From Shouchella rhizosphaerae (GTDB lineage Bacteria > Bacillota > Bacilli > Bacillales > Bacillaceae_D): a DNA stretch of 64,000 nt. The notes under the pieces are model-generated. The model made no database searches. It worked only from the letters and a program-made list of their open reading frames with translations, and was not told the DNA's origin. Location: the NCBI RefSeq assembly GCF_900142675.1, contig NZ_FRBS01000002.1, positions 310,001-374,000 on the forward strand, written 5' to 3'. This document shows positions 24,350-33,607 of the stretch, piece by piece. Numbering within the stretch: the stretch's first letter is position 1; the number at the start of each line of letters is the position of its first letter. A program made the translations under genes and the position numbers.

Positions 24350-25051
24350 ATGGAAGAAACCATAAGTTTGAAAGAAATCTTTCAAACATTGAAACAAAGA
24401 TGGCGGCTCCTTGTGGCCATTCCGTTCTTTGCTATGCTTGTGAGCGCGATTATTAGCTCGTTTGTACTGACGCCTATGTACGAACGGTCTACACAGCTTC
24501 TTGTGAACCAGGCCGTTCCAGAAGGGCAACTAAACCAGCAAGTCGTCCGTAACAATCTTGAACTAATCGATACATATAGCGAGATTATTAAAAGTCCAAG
24601 AATTTTAAATGAAGTCATTGAGGCTGAAGGGCTTGATATGACTTACGGCGATTTAGAAGCGGCCGTTTCTGTTGGCAGCCAGAGCAACTCACAGGTGGTG
24701 ACGATTACGGTCGAGTCAGCAAGTCCAGCTGATGCCACACTTTTGACGAATAGCATTGCGACTGTATTTCAAGAGCAAATTCCCGATATTATGAGCATCG
24801 ACAATGTGAGCATTCTGTCGGAAGCAGAAATAGGCGAAGACCCAACGCCGGTCAGCCCAAAACCGTTGTTAAATATTGCGATTGCTTTTGTTGTCGGGCT
24901 TATGGCAGCAGTCGGTTTGGCCTTCTTGCTTGAATACTTGGATACAACAATAAAAACAGAAAAAGACATCGAAAACATCATTGATTTGCCTGTGCTTGGC
25001 GCGGTCTCCAATATGGACAGCGTTGATGCGGCTGCAAAAAAGACGTCTTAG
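24350..25051 (+). CDS. ywqC: Tyrosine kinase modulator / Wzz-type chain-length regulator
   Basis: A 233-residue membrane adaptor (TkmA/YwqC, CapA type) that activates the cytoplasmic BY-kinase encoded next. Two membrane helices frame an extracellular Wzz domain: about residues 21-42 (LLVAIPFFAMLVSAIISSF) and about 175-196 (ALLNIAIAFVVGLMAAVGL-like). The sequence PVSPKPLLN just before helix 2 is the proline-rich motif of the family. ATG follows AGGAGG. Gap to the kinase is 21 bases. The symbol reflects family and gene order. Confidence 0.85.
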   Translation: MEETISLKEIFQTLKQRWRLLVAIPFFAMLVSAIISSFVLTPMYERSTQLLVNQAVPEGQLNQQVVRNNLELIDTYSEIIKSPRILNEVIEAEGLDMTYGDLEAAVSVGSQSNSQVVTITVESASPADATLLTNSIATVFQEQIPDIMSIDNVSILSEAEIGEDPTPVSPKPLLNIAIAFVVGLMAAVGLAFLLEYLDTTIKTEKDIENIIDLPVLGAVSNMDSVDAAAKKTS

Positions 25052-25072
25052 ATTTTAGGAAGCAGGTGACTT

Positions 25073-25768
25073 ATGGCACGTCTAACACGCGCGAAGAAAA
25101 AGCCAATCCAGAAAAAACGGCAACTGATTGCCGATGTAAATCGACGTTCACCTATTACTGAACAATACCGTACGATCCGGACAAACATTGAATATTCGGC
25201 AGTTGACACGGAAATTAAATCGCTGCTTGTCACATCTGCCGGCCCTGGGGAAGGGAAGTCAACCACTGCATCGAACTTAGCCGTTGTCATCGCCCAAAAT
25301 GGGCAAACGGTTTTGCTTATTGATGCAGATATGAGAAAGCCGACGGCTCATTATACATTTGGGCTCATGAACAACCGTGGGTTGACGAATGTGCTGACAC
25401 GTCAACAAAAGCAGGACGATGTGATTCAGGAAACAAACGTCGAGAATGTGTCCCTGTTGACTTGCGGCCCGATCCCACCTAACCCGGCAGAATTGTTAAA
25501 CTCCAAAATGATGGAGCTTGTATTGCAAGAAGCAAGAGAAAAATTTGATATGGTTATTTTGGACACGCCTCCTGTCATGGCTGTTGCCGATGCGCAAATC
25601 CTTGCCAACAAAGTCGATGGCACCATCATTGTTACATCAAGCGGCAAGACGGACAGGGAGCAGTTGCAAAAAACGAAAGAAAACCTCGTCAAGGCGAATG
25701 CTCATTTGCTTGGCGTTGTGTTAAACAATAAACCCATTGATGATACAACCTATTATTATTACAAATAA
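25073..25768 (+). CDS. ywqD: Bacterial tyrosine kinase (BY-kinase)
   Basis: A 231-residue cytoplasmic CpsD/CapB-type kinase (PtkA/YwqD). Walker A is SAGPGEGKSTTASNLA (about residues 56-71), Walker A' is LLIDADMRKPT (about 85-95) and Walker B is FDMVILDTPPVM (about 156-167). The C-terminal autophosphorylation cluster is short, TTYYYYK, with four tyrosines. Such kinases phosphorylate UDP-glucose dehydrogenase and other proteins and govern polysaccharide export. Encoded between its modulator and its phosphatase. Confidence 0.93.
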   Translation: MARLTRAKKKPIQKKRQLIADVNRRSPITEQYRTIRTNIEYSAVDTEIKSLLVTSAGPGEGKSTTASNLAVVIAQNGQTVLLIDADMRKPTAHYTFGLMNNRGLTNVLTRQQKQDDVIQETNVENVSLLTCGPIPPNPAELLNSKMMELVLQEAREKFDMVILDTPPVMAVADAQILANKVDGTIIVTSSGKTDREQLQKTKENLVKANAHLLGVVLNNKPIDDTTYYYYK

Positions 25769-25831
25769 CGAAAAAATCGCGATTGCTTTTGCCAGTTGAG
25801 CCAGCTAGCATGATGAAAGGAGGGGAAGCAA

Positions 25832-26602
25832 ATGATCGATATCCATTGCCATATTCTCCCTGGTCTAGACGATGGGGCGCAAACAAGCGAAGATAGCTTG
25901 GCGATGGCTCGCGAAGCTGTAAAAGAAGGGATTTCTGAAATCATTGCCACCCCCCATCACCAACACCCGTCTTTTCAAAATGATGGTTCTTCCGTCCGTA
26001 AAGCAGTAGATGCCTTAAACAATGATTTAGAGGCTGCAGGCATAGAGTTAATCATTCGGCCTGGGCAAGAACTCCGCCTTTATGGCGAAATGACTCAGGG
26101 ACTGGCTAGCGGGAGCGGTCTTGCACTGGCCGACAGCAAATATGTACTGATTGAATTCCCGAGTTCAGAAGTGCCGGCTTATGCGGCAAGGCTGCTTTAT
26201 GAAATTGGCAGTGAAGGGTATATTCCTGTGATCGCCCATCCAGAACGGAATAAAGTATTCAAGGAAGATCCAGATAAGCTCTATGAACTGGTGAAAAATG
26301 GCGCTCTTACCCAGCTTACGTCTTCCAGCGTGACAGGCTACTTTGGCAAGGATATTGCTACCTTTAGCAGAGAGCTTGTCGAAGCCAACCTTGTCCACGT
26401 GCTAGCTTCAGATGCCCACAATTTAGTGAATCGCACATTCCGAATGCAGGAAGCGTTCCACGTATTGGAGGAACACTACGGCCGAGACCTTGTTTACAGC
26501 TATCAAGAAAATGCCCGGCTTATTGCGGAAGACAAGCATGTGTACCTTGAGCCGCCAGAACGGGTTGTCAAAAAACGAAAAAAATGGCTAGGTTTGTTTT
26601 AA
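25832..26602 (+). CDS. ywqE: PHP-type protein tyrosine phosphatase
   Basis: A 256-residue manganese-dependent phosphatase of the CpsB/YwqE family (PtpZ) that dephosphorylates the BY-kinase. Metal-binding motifs are IDIHCHILPGLDDG at the N-terminus, TPHHQHPSF (about 41-49), a Glu-containing RPGQELR, HPERN near 133 and SDAHN near 194. ATG follows AAAGGAGGGG. Completes a modulator-kinase-phosphatase operon, though no polysaccharide biosynthesis genes follow here. Confidence 0.92.
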   Translation: MIDIHCHILPGLDDGAQTSEDSLAMAREAVKEGISEIIATPHHQHPSFQNDGSSVRKAVDALNNDLEAAGIELIIRPGQELRLYGEMTQGLASGSGLALADSKYVLIEFPSSEVPAYAARLLYEIGSEGYIPVIAHPERNKVFKEDPDKLYELVKNGALTQLTSSSVTGYFGKDIATFSRELVEANLVHVLASDAHNLVNRTFRMQEAFHVLEEHYGRDLVYSYQENARLIAEDKHVYLEPPERVVKKRKKWLGLF

Positions 26603-26740
26603 GAAAGAAGTTGCTTGACCAATAGAAGCGCTTGCCAGACGAGGGAAGATGTTAATAAATCGAAGGGACAGGAGCAATGATGTTCTTGTCCAGGAAATTT
26701 CAAAGCATCTGAGCGCGGTAAAGGGAAATGTTTATCTAGA

Positions 26741-26767
26741 AGCTGCCTATAGTGGCAGCTTTTTTAT
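26741..26767 (+). terminator. Rho-independent terminator of the kinase operon
   Basis: AGCTGCC (26741-26747) / GGCAGCT (26754-26760) followed by TTTTTTA. Confidence 0.88.
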
Positions 26768-26771
26768 GCAT

Positions 26772-26798
26772 AAAAAAGCCGCCGGAATGTCCGACGGC
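26772..26798 (-). terminator. Rho-independent terminator of the DUF3100 operon (minus strand)
   Basis: GCCGCCGG (26778-26785) pairs with CCGACGGC (26791-26798; one G-T pair); on the minus strand it runs into TTTTTT. Confidence 0.85.
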
Positions 26799-26873
26799 AG
26801 GTGGGGGATACGTGTTAATTAGTATATCCACTAACGAAACGTCTATACATGGGAATCGCTATTTTTGCCATTT

Positions 26874-27323
26874 TTAGATGATTCCTTGATAACGCAAGAC
26901 GATTTCAGCGATAATCGCTGAGCCAATTAGTGTACCAAAAAGAACGAGCAAACAAACGACCATTGCTTTCCAACCGATCGCCGCAAAGTCAGCCCATGAA
27001 CGGCCTATGGCAATACCGGCATAAGCGAGTATAGGCGTGGCAATAGAGAGCAATTGGATGTGGGCTGTGAGCTCAATGACGACTGGGCCCCACGGCGTCT
27101 CTGGTAAAGACAATATAATGCCGATGACAATGATATAAACGACACTTGGAATAGGGAAAGGCAGCAACTTTCCAAGAGCTTGCCCAACACAGGCAATCAC
27201 GATTAGAAGAAGCATGCCAAAGGCAGCCTCACCAGAGAATGCTTGGTAGCCAAGCCAATTGCCAATAAACGCAACAAGACCAACAATAAAGAAGAGCATA
27301 AACGATTCTTGGATGGACTTCAT
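26874..27323 (-). CDS. Small integral membrane partner of the DUF3100 protein
   Basis: A 149-residue protein with about four to five predicted membrane helices and no recognised domain. Helices start at about residues 8, 36, 60, 90 and 118. The start codon directly abuts the stop codon of the DUF3100 gene (TAGATG), so the two are translationally coupled and probably form one membrane complex, perhaps a two-part transporter. That partnership is inferred from gene arrangement. Confidence 0.75.
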   Translation of the reverse strand: MKSIQESFMLFFIVGLVAFIGNWLGYQAFSGEAAFGMLLLIVIACVGQALGKLLPFPIPSVVYIIVIGIILSLPETPWGPVVIELTAHIQLLSIATPILAYAGIAIGRSWADFAAIGWKAMVVCLLVLFGTLIGSAIIAEIVLRYQGII

Positions 27324-28118
27324 CTATGGTCTGTCTCCTTTCCAACGCCTAAACAGCGCATACAACTTTTCTGTTAACGGCAAGGCAATGAAGACGCTCA
27401 CAAATAAACCAGTGCCATAGGTGAGTAGGTTGCTTGCGCCAGCGAAAGCGATAATTTGCGTCTCAAACTCTGGATAAGCAGCAATGAGCGCCCCGCTTGC
27501 TGCTGCCATCATACTGCCGCTGCCAACTCCAGCAGCCATCGCCAACGATAAAGGGTGGAGTGGGGTGAAAGTAGCTAAAAAACCAGAAATAAGTCCATAA
27601 AACAGAGCGCCAAAAACAGTGCCAAATACGTAAATCGTTGTAACCCCTTTGCCTTCTGGAGAGTCAAAGCCGAACTTGTCATAAATAATCCCTAAATTGG
27701 GCTCTCGTCCGATAGAGTGGGTCATGCCAATGCTTTCCCGCTTCATTCCTAGCAGCAAAACGGCAACGGGCAGTGCTAAGAAAATGGTGCCGAAATTGCC
27801 GATTTCTTGTAAAAGCAAGGCGGGACCAGCAGCAATCACATTTTTCAAGTCTGGCCCTATAGTGACGCCGATTTTGGCGATCAGTAGCGCTACACTGAGC
27901 GTAATGATTGGCTCTGCATGTTTGGACTGTGTTTCTTTCACGAGTGGCGTGAAATACAAGGCTAAACCGAATACAAGGGCAAACAGCATCGGCAAGAGCA
28001 TGATCATTCCTGCTCCTAAGCGAATTTCAATCACGCCAATCATTTCAGCAACGACAACAATGCCTAAGACGAGTAAGTGAAGTCGCCAGTCGGTGAGGAA
28101 ACGTTTTTGTTTATTCAT
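27324..28118 (-). CDS. DUF3100-family membrane protein
   Basis: A 264-residue protein with about seven to eight membrane helices of the DUF3100 family (PF11299), probably a permease. Notable segments are HSIGREPNLGIIYDKFGFDS (about 146-165) and AMAAGVGSGSMMAAASGALI (about 203-222), a Gly/Ser/Ala-rich re-entrant-like stretch. It sits downstream of two dehydrogenase genes on the same strand, so uptake of their substrate is a reasonable guess; the substrate is unknown. Confidence 0.8.
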   Translation of the reverse strand: MNKQKRFLTDWRLHLLVLGIVVVAEMIGVIEIRLGAGMIMLLPMLFALVFGLALYFTPLVKETQSKHAEPIITLSVALLIAKIGVTIGPDLKNVIAAGPALLLQEIGNFGTIFLALPVAVLLLGMKRESIGMTHSIGREPNLGIIYDKFGFDSPEGKGVTTIYVFGTVFGALFYGLISGFLATFTPLHPLSLAMAAGVGSGSMMAAASGALIAAYPEFETQIIAFAGASNLLTYGTGLFVSVFIALPLTEKLYALFRRWKGDRP

Positions 28119-28175
28119 AGTTCCCGCCTTTCTTATGAATAGGGAAATCGATGGTGCAGAATCATTTCCAGGTAA

Positions 28176-29027
28176 TTAGTAAACAGCAGTGGCGTCTTTA
28201 TCGCCTTTGCCTTGATGGAGCGCTGAGCGGTAGAGCTGGTTGACAGTGCCAGCAGCATGCTGGGGTTTGCGCGAATCTTGCGACAATGCCATGTAGAGTT
28301 CAAGATCTTTAGCCATATGCTTTAAGTAGAACAACACATTGTCGTATGAGCCGGAAATTAAATTTTCCCCAAAAACGTCAAGGACGCGATTATGGCCAGA
28401 ACTTTGTTGGATGATTTGTGCAAGAAGCCGTCTAGATACGCCATGGTCGCTAGCAACCGCCATTGTTTCGCTCAGCAGCGTCGTAATCCCGGCAACAAGC
28501 ATGTTGTTGCACAGTTTGACCGTTTGCCCGGCCCCAGAATCGCCCACATACAGAATGGTATCGCCGAGTATGTCAAGTAGCGGTTTTACACTGAAGTAAG
28601 CTTGTTTGTCGCCGCCAACCATGATTGTTAGCGTTCCGGCATCAGCTCCAGCAGGCCCCCCGCTGACAGGGCAGTCTAGGTAATAAATTCCTTTGGCAGC
28701 AGCGGCTTTTTCCATCGCTAATGTCGTTTGCACATCTGTCGTGCTCAGATCTAATAAAAAGCCACCCGTTTGTAAATGACAAAGCACGCCTTCTTTGCCT
28801 GCAACGGTGTCGGCAACTATGTTCGGTGAAGGGAGAGATAGCAAGACATACTTTGCCTTTTTTGCTACAGCAGCGCTGTTTTCCACAAAGCATGCTCCTT
28901 GTTTTTCCAATGGTTCTCGCCATTTGGACATGTCGTCATAAATATAAACGGTATAGCCGGCGCTCAAAAGGGACGTAGCCATCCCTTTTCCCATGGCGCC
29001 ACAGCCAATAAGACCAACTGTTTTCAT
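28176..29027 (-). CDS. 3-hydroxyisobutyrate/tartronate-semialdehyde-type NAD(P)-dependent reductase
   Basis: A 283-residue beta-hydroxyacid dehydrogenase. The Rossmann motif GLIGCGAMGKGMATSLL begins at about residue 5. DCPVSGGPAGADAGTLTIMV (about 118-137) is the substrate-binding signature, and the catalytic Lys is in GAGQTVKLCNNMLVAG (about 165-180). It interconverts a short 3-hydroxyacid and its semialdehyde. The ALDH gene is 9 bases upstream, so the two enzymes probably handle the same semialdehyde. ATG 29027 follows AGGAGGT; GTG one codon earlier is also possible. Confidence 0.88.
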   Translation of the reverse strand: MKTVGLIGCGAMGKGMATSLLSAGYTVYIYDDMSKWREPLEKQGACFVENSAAVAKKAKYVLLSLPSPNIVADTVAGKEGVLCHLQTGGFLLDLSTTDVQTTLAMEKAAAAKGIYYLDCPVSGGPAGADAGTLTIMVGGDKQAYFSVKPLLDILGDTILYVGDSGAGQTVKLCNNMLVAGITTLLSETMAVASDHGVSRRLLAQIIQQSSGHNRVLDVFGENLISGSYDNVLFYLKHMAKDLELYMALSQDSRKPQHAAGTVNQLYRSALHQGKGDKDATAVY

Positions 29028-29036
29028 CACTACCTC

Positions 29037-30488
29037 CTAAGGTTTAAGATAGACTGCTTTTGTATCAACCCAAAAGTCAAGGGCAGTGCTTCCTTGTTCC
29101 CTCGGCCCAATACTCGAATTTTTCTTGCCGCCAAAAGGCAATTGGTTTTCGTAGTGATTGGAAGGGATGTTAATATGAGTCACTCCTGTTTCAACTCGGC
29201 GGACAAATTCATGGGCTTTTTGCAAATTGGTTGTATAAATGGCCGAAGAGAGGCCAAAATCTGTCTGATTGGCGACGGCGATCGCTTCATCAAAAGAATC
29301 GACTTCCATTATCGCCACGACAGGAGCGAACACTTCCTCTTGGGCAATGGTCATCTCTGGCGTAACGCCGCTTAGCACGGTCGGCGCGACGAAGTAGCCT
29401 TTGTCTTTTCCTTCGCCGAAAAGACGCTTGCCTCCGCATTCTAGCTTCGCTCCTTCTTTGACAGCAATGTCCACATAATGGAGGTACTTTTGAAGCTGCG
29501 CCTCATTGGCAACAGGGCCATTTTCTACATTTTCATTAAACCCGTCGCCAACACGAATGGCAGTTGCTTGTTCGACGAGTTTAGATGTAACCGTTTTGGC
29601 GATGTTTTTAGGCACGATGACGCGAGAGGTTCCTGTGCAGCTTTGCCCGTTGTTCAGCAAGCCGCTTATGACGATTCCAGAAACAGCTTTATCCAAGTCG
29701 GCATCCTCTAAAATAACGGTCGCGTTTTTTCCGCCCATCTCCGCCTGCATTTTTCCACCTCGGTTTGTAACGGATCGGCCTAATCGCAAACCGACATCGG
29801 AAGAACCAGTAAACGAAATCGCTTTTAATGTTCGATTTTCGCCTAATTCTTGTCCAACTTTGTCGCCGTCGCCAGTGACAAGATTCAGAACGCCTTTTGG
29901 TGTTCCGGCCTCGATAAACAACTCAACGAGCCTCGCGGCAATTTGGACAGTATCATTATGGGGCTTGTAAACAACTGTATTTCCTGCAATTAAAGCAGGG
30001 GCAATTTTATAAATCCCGATGCCTAAAGGGAAATTAAAAGGGGTAATGACGCCAACAGGACCGAGTGGCTCTTTGATCGTATAAGCAAATGTCTCGGGAT
30101 TGCCTGCAGGCAAAGTCTCTCCTGCCAGTCTATTGGCGGCGCCGCTAAAATGTTTGAGTGCTTGAATGGAGGCATCTACTTCTTTTCGAGCGGCGGCCAT
30201 CGTTTTTCCAACTTCCTTTGTGATGATTGCCGCCAGCTTCTCCTTTTCTGCTGCTAATAAAGGCATTAATTGATAAAGGACATCTGCCCGTTCAATCGCG
30301 CTTTTGTTTTTCCAGTTAGGAAAAGCGGCAGCGGCGCTCTTAATGGCGAGCCGCGCATCTTCTGCTGTAGATGCTTGATAGGCACCAAGGATTTCCTCGT
30401 AGTTGGCAGGGTTGCGGCCATAAAAGACATTTCCTGAAATAGACGGTTTCCATTCGCCGTCAATGTAGTTTAAATATGTTTGCACCAT
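29037..30488 (-). CDS. NAD(P)-dependent aldehyde dehydrogenase
   Basis: A 483-residue ALDH-superfamily enzyme that oxidises an aldehyde to the acid. Motifs in order: VGVITPFNFPLGIGIYKIAP (about 146-165), FTGSSDVG near 224, the general-base Glu in AEMGGKNATVIL (about 247-258) and the catalytic Cys in NNGQSCTGTSR (about 277-287). It resembles the YcbD/ketoglutarate-semialdehyde and benzaldehyde dehydrogenase groups; the exact substrate is not predictable. ATG follows GAGGTGATC. First gene of the operon, just downstream of the PucR-type regulator. Confidence 0.9.
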   Translation of the reverse strand: MVQTYLNYIDGEWKPSISGNVFYGRNPANYEEILGAYQASTAEDARLAIKSAAAAFPNWKNKSAIERADVLYQLMPLLAAEKEKLAAIITKEVGKTMAAARKEVDASIQALKHFSGAANRLAGETLPAGNPETFAYTIKEPLGPVGVITPFNFPLGIGIYKIAPALIAGNTVVYKPHNDTVQIAARLVELFIEAGTPKGVLNLVTGDGDKVGQELGENRTLKAISFTGSSDVGLRLGRSVTNRGGKMQAEMGGKNATVILEDADLDKAVSGIVISGLLNNGQSCTGTSRVIVPKNIAKTVTSKLVEQATAIRVGDGFNENVENGPVANEAQLQKYLHYVDIAVKEGAKLECGGKRLFGEGKDKGYFVAPTVLSGVTPEMTIAQEEVFAPVVAIMEVDSFDEAIAVANQTDFGLSSAIYTTNLQKAHEFVRRVETGVTHINIPSNHYENQLPFGGKKNSSIGPREQGSTALDFWVDTKAVYLKP

Positions 30489-30571
30489 ATGTCGATCACC
30501 TCAACTTGTGTTTGCTTGTCTATGATTATAATATTCTGACGAAACAAACGGGATATGGTGGGCTACATGTT

Positions 30572-32086
30572 TTAGGGCGTTTCTGTGTGGCCGTCCACAT
30601 ACAACTCATAAGCAATCATGAGTTGTAGCCACTGTCTTTCATTTTGAAAGGAAATGTCTAGTACTTGCTCGATCCGTTTCACTCGTTGATAGAGCGTGTT
30701 GACGTGGATGTGCAATTGTTTAGCCGTTTGTTGCCGGGCACCTCGCCCGTTTTCGATTAATGCCGCAAGAGTGGCAATGTAATCAGGTTCTAGGTCGAGG
30801 AGTGGCTGTAAATAGTCAATTACAAAATCGCGCTTCGTCTGTTCGTCTAAAGAAGGCCAAAGCCTGCGGCAGCCAAGGGTTTGATAACGAACAAGAGGGG
30901 CGTCGCTTTTCATTTCAGCAGCAAGCACCGCTTCCCGGTAAGACGAAGCGACGTCGGCAATCATCCTCGGGCGGCTTAGGCCGACAACTAGATGATAGTG
31001 GCGCTGCAAATAAGTCGCAAGCTGATCGATATAGGCACAAGAAGAAGCAAGGACGACATAACGCCCTTCGTAAACAGAAAAATGCCCATTTGGGAAGTAA
31101 GCTTGGACTGTTGTTTCAATTTGGCGAGTAAGCGCAATGTTGTCGCTAACACCGCCTGCAAGCACGAAACAATAAATAGGGGCGCGGGACAAGGATTCTA
31201 CAGAACGATAGTCTCCATTCAATAGGTCTTGGAACGCGCAATTGCGCCTGTGAAGCCCTTGTTCATAATCGTCATATTGTTTTTCTAGCTCGCTAGCAAG
31301 CATTAACGCAGCAAACTCAAGGATGTTCCGGTCGACCACTGATAAAGTCGCCAATGGCTGCCGGGGGCGAAGGTAACCGAGGCGTTTTCGCTTGCGTATG
31401 ATCGGAATCGCTTCGTCTTCCTTCACACTCGCTTCAATCGTGCAAGGTGTGTGCACAAGCTGTTCCAACCGGGTAAGGACATGCTCCAGCCCCCCGTCAT
31501 GCAACGATTGTGCAAGTGTTTCTTTTGCATCGCTATAGGCAAGTGCCTGATGCAAGCGGACGTTCTCAATCGCCAGTGCTGCCTGGTGGGCGAGTCCGAG
31601 AGCAATGGCAACGTCTTTTTTATGAAATGGGATGCTGCTTGAATAGCGATTTAATGTAAATGTGCCTAGACAACGGCCATTGGACAGGAACGGCACATTA
31701 ATGGAGCTCGTAACATCGAGTTTGTATGTGCCTTCGCGAAACCATTTCCAGTTTTCTGGTGAGATGTTGGCCATTTTTCGCTTAACATCATGCTTGCCGA
31801 GGCAAAGGTACGGTTTTTTGCTGAGAAACACTTTGCCCGTCAACGATTCACCGGGTTTAAAAGCGAGCTGCCGCAAACTTTGTACAGAGACGCCTGTGCC
31901 TGCGCCAAGCCGAAGCACCTTTTGGTTCTCGTCGTATAAATAGACGATCGCCATATCCACATGAGGGATAAAGGCATCAACGGTATCAAGCAATAAACGA
32001 AGAATGCTCTGCTCATCGCTTGCTTCGGCTACCAATTGATTAAATTGAACGAACACCGTTATGTCGTTTGCCTGTCCAACTTTCAT
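30572..32086 (-). CDS. PucR/CdaR-type transcriptional regulator with GAF domain
   Basis: A 504-residue regulator. The N-terminal GAF-like sensor spans about residues 10-170 (MAIVYLYDENQKVLRLGAG and SINVPFLSNGRCLGTFTLNR), a GGDEF-like/CdaR middle region covers about 290-400, and the C-terminal PucR helix-turn-helix has NGRGARQQTAKQLHIHVNTL and YQRVKRIEQVL (about 440-475). ATG 32086 follows GGAGGT. Located upstream of the ALDH operon on the same strand, it probably activates that operon in response to the substrate. Confidence 0.88.
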   Translation of the reverse strand: MKVGQANDITVFVQFNQLVAEASDEQSILRLLLDTVDAFIPHVDMAIVYLYDENQKVLRLGAGTGVSVQSLRQLAFKPGESLTGKVFLSKKPYLCLGKHDVKRKMANISPENWKWFREGTYKLDVTSSINVPFLSNGRCLGTFTLNRYSSSIPFHKKDVAIALGLAHQAALAIENVRLHQALAYSDAKETLAQSLHDGGLEHVLTRLEQLVHTPCTIEASVKEDEAIPIIRKRKRLGYLRPRQPLATLSVVDRNILEFAALMLASELEKQYDDYEQGLHRRNCAFQDLLNGDYRSVESLSRAPIYCFVLAGGVSDNIALTRQIETTVQAYFPNGHFSVYEGRYVVLASSCAYIDQLATYLQRHYHLVVGLSRPRMIADVASSYREAVLAAEMKSDAPLVRYQTLGCRRLWPSLDEQTKRDFVIDYLQPLLDLEPDYIATLAALIENGRGARQQTAKQLHIHVNTLYQRVKRIEQVLDISFQNERQWLQLMIAYELYVDGHTETP

Positions 32087-32319
32087 TTTCACGACCTCCA
32101 TTCATAGAAAAAATAGATGATTCTAATTTTACTTGATTCACTCTCCTTTTAGTAGAGTCGTCGTGTATCTTCCTATCGTAACAGTAAGTGTTGTTCGTTG
32201 TTGGGCTTTCATTCTTCTTTTTTCGCGATGTTGGGAAAATGGCTAACATGATATACAATTTTAAAATGATTGGATATAATCAGGATAAGTTACCAATTAC
32301 TTCCGAAAGGTTGGTGCCT

Positions 32320-33429
32320 ATGGCTTCTTCTATTTCACCTGAAAAATTGGGCGCAAAAATTGTTGAATGGTACAGCTGTATCGTCTCTCGTGAGGTTGAA
32401 CAAGCAGAAGAATATAAACAGGAAATTGGCCAATTGGTCAATCAGCTGGAAAGATCAGACGAAAAAGTGTTGTCCTATTACTCGCTTGTTTTGTTTCGCC
32501 ATCAGCTACTTACAGAAGATGTGCAACAAAAAAGGGTTGAACCAACGAGCCTCCAGGCAATCAATGTAGAGAATACGGTTTATGATGGCTTGTTGGCGTT
32601 TCTATATTATTTTATGAGTGGGCAATATGAGTTTTATGAAGGGCGGTATCAATCAGCACTTCGCCTATATAAGATCGCTGAACAGAAAATTGACCACGTT
32701 CACGATCAATCAGAGAAAGCCGAATTTTATTTCCGTTTAGGAGAAAGTTATTTTCGCATTGACCAATATACATTTGCTGTTTCTTATCTTGAGCAGGCAA
32801 TTGATTTGTTTGAGGAACAACAATTTTATTTGGAACGGATTTTAAATTGCAAGTTGCTTTTAGCAGCAATAAAAACAGAACTGAGCCTGTTTGACGAGGC
32901 TGAACAAGAATACCAATCGGCACTTGCTGACGCAACGCCTTATCCAACGACGCACGCTCTTCTTTTAAGGGCACTAGGGCTGAATCGAGTCCGCCAAAGA
33001 AAGTTACATGAAGCGGAAATGTATTTTGCTGAAGCGCTAACGATTGGTGATCATTCTAAAAGTGTAGAAGGACTTAAAACAAAGGCTAACTTGGCCAATG
33101 TTCGCTTGCGCCAGAATGCCAACAATGCAGAAGCAATTCGTTTGTTACAAGAAGCAAAAGCAGGAGCGACAGCCATTCATCTCGAAGAATGTATGGTACG
33201 CTGTGCCATCACGGAAGCATTGTACATAAACGAAGGGAGGGACGAGCGACTTACAAGTGAGCTGCAACGACTGTTGGAGCGAGAATTTTACACTGAGTAT
33301 TCAGAACTGGCAGAAGAGATTGCTGAATACTATAAACAACAATCGTTATTTGAAAAGGCCTTTTATTACATGAAGGAAGCGCTTCATTACCGTACTAATA
33401 TGAAAATGATAGGAGTTGAACAGCAATGA
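32320..33429 (+). CDS. Rap-family response regulator phosphatase/inhibitor
   Basis: A 369-residue cytoplasmic protein: N-terminal three-helix bundle (about residues 1-70; KIVEWYSCIVSREVEQAEEY) and six to seven TPRs to the end, as in RapA/RapF. Repeat signatures include AEFYFRLGESYFRIDQYTFA and YEGRYQSALRLYKIAEQKI. Rap proteins dephosphorylate Spo0F or block ComA-type activators, and are inhibited by imported Phr peptides. I start at ATG 32320, behind GAAAGG; this gives normal Rap length, whereas the frame to 32188 adds a non-homologous leader. The stop overlaps the first phr start (ATGA). Confidence 0.92.
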   Translation: MASSISPEKLGAKIVEWYSCIVSREVEQAEEYKQEIGQLVNQLERSDEKVLSYYSLVLFRHQLLTEDVQQKRVEPTSLQAINVENTVYDGLLAFLYYFMSGQYEFYEGRYQSALRLYKIAEQKIDHVHDQSEKAEFYFRLGESYFRIDQYTFAVSYLEQAIDLFEEQQFYLERILNCKLLLAAIKTELSLFDEAEQEYQSALADATPYPTTHALLLRALGLNRVRQRKLHEAEMYFAEALTIGDHSKSVEGLKTKANLANVRLRQNANNAEAIRLLQEAKAGATAIHLEECMVRCAITEALYINEGRDERLTSELQRLLEREFYTEYSELAEEIAEYYKQQSLFEKAFYYMKEALHYRTNMKMIGVEQQ

Positions 33430-33548
33430 AACGAATATTCCGTTTGGTATTGCTTGTCTGCTTTATTTTTGTTCCGTTTGTGGATGGAGCCAACGCAGAA
33501 ACATTTACTCCGATTGAACCACAAGAAAAACCAGGCACGGCGACATAA
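33426..33548 (+). CDS. Phr-type signalling peptide precursor, copy 1
   Basis: A 40-codon gene whose ATG overlaps the rap stop (ATGA), the classic rap-phr coupling. The product has a Lys/Arg start (MKRIFR), a hydrophobic export core (LVLLVCFIFVPFV), a signal-peptidase-like ANA site and a short hydrophilic tail ETFTPIEPQEKPGTAT. Mature Phr peptides come from the tail; EKPGT fits the common pattern with a basic residue at position 2, as in ERPVG of PhrK, but the exact ends are uncertain. It would be exported, trimmed, re-imported by Opp and would inhibit the adjacent Rap. Confidence 0.85.
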   Translation: MKRIFRLVLLVCFIFVPFVDGANAETFTPIEPQEKPGTAT

Positions 33549-33607
33549 CGGAGAAATTCCTTTAACCGTACGAATATGAAAATCTTAGGGTCAGGAGCTG
33601 AACAACA

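Noticed and set aside
32188-32319. N-terminal membrane extension on the Rap protein
   Set aside because: The extension has no ribosome binding site and is not part of Rap; ATG 32320 fits both spacing and family length.
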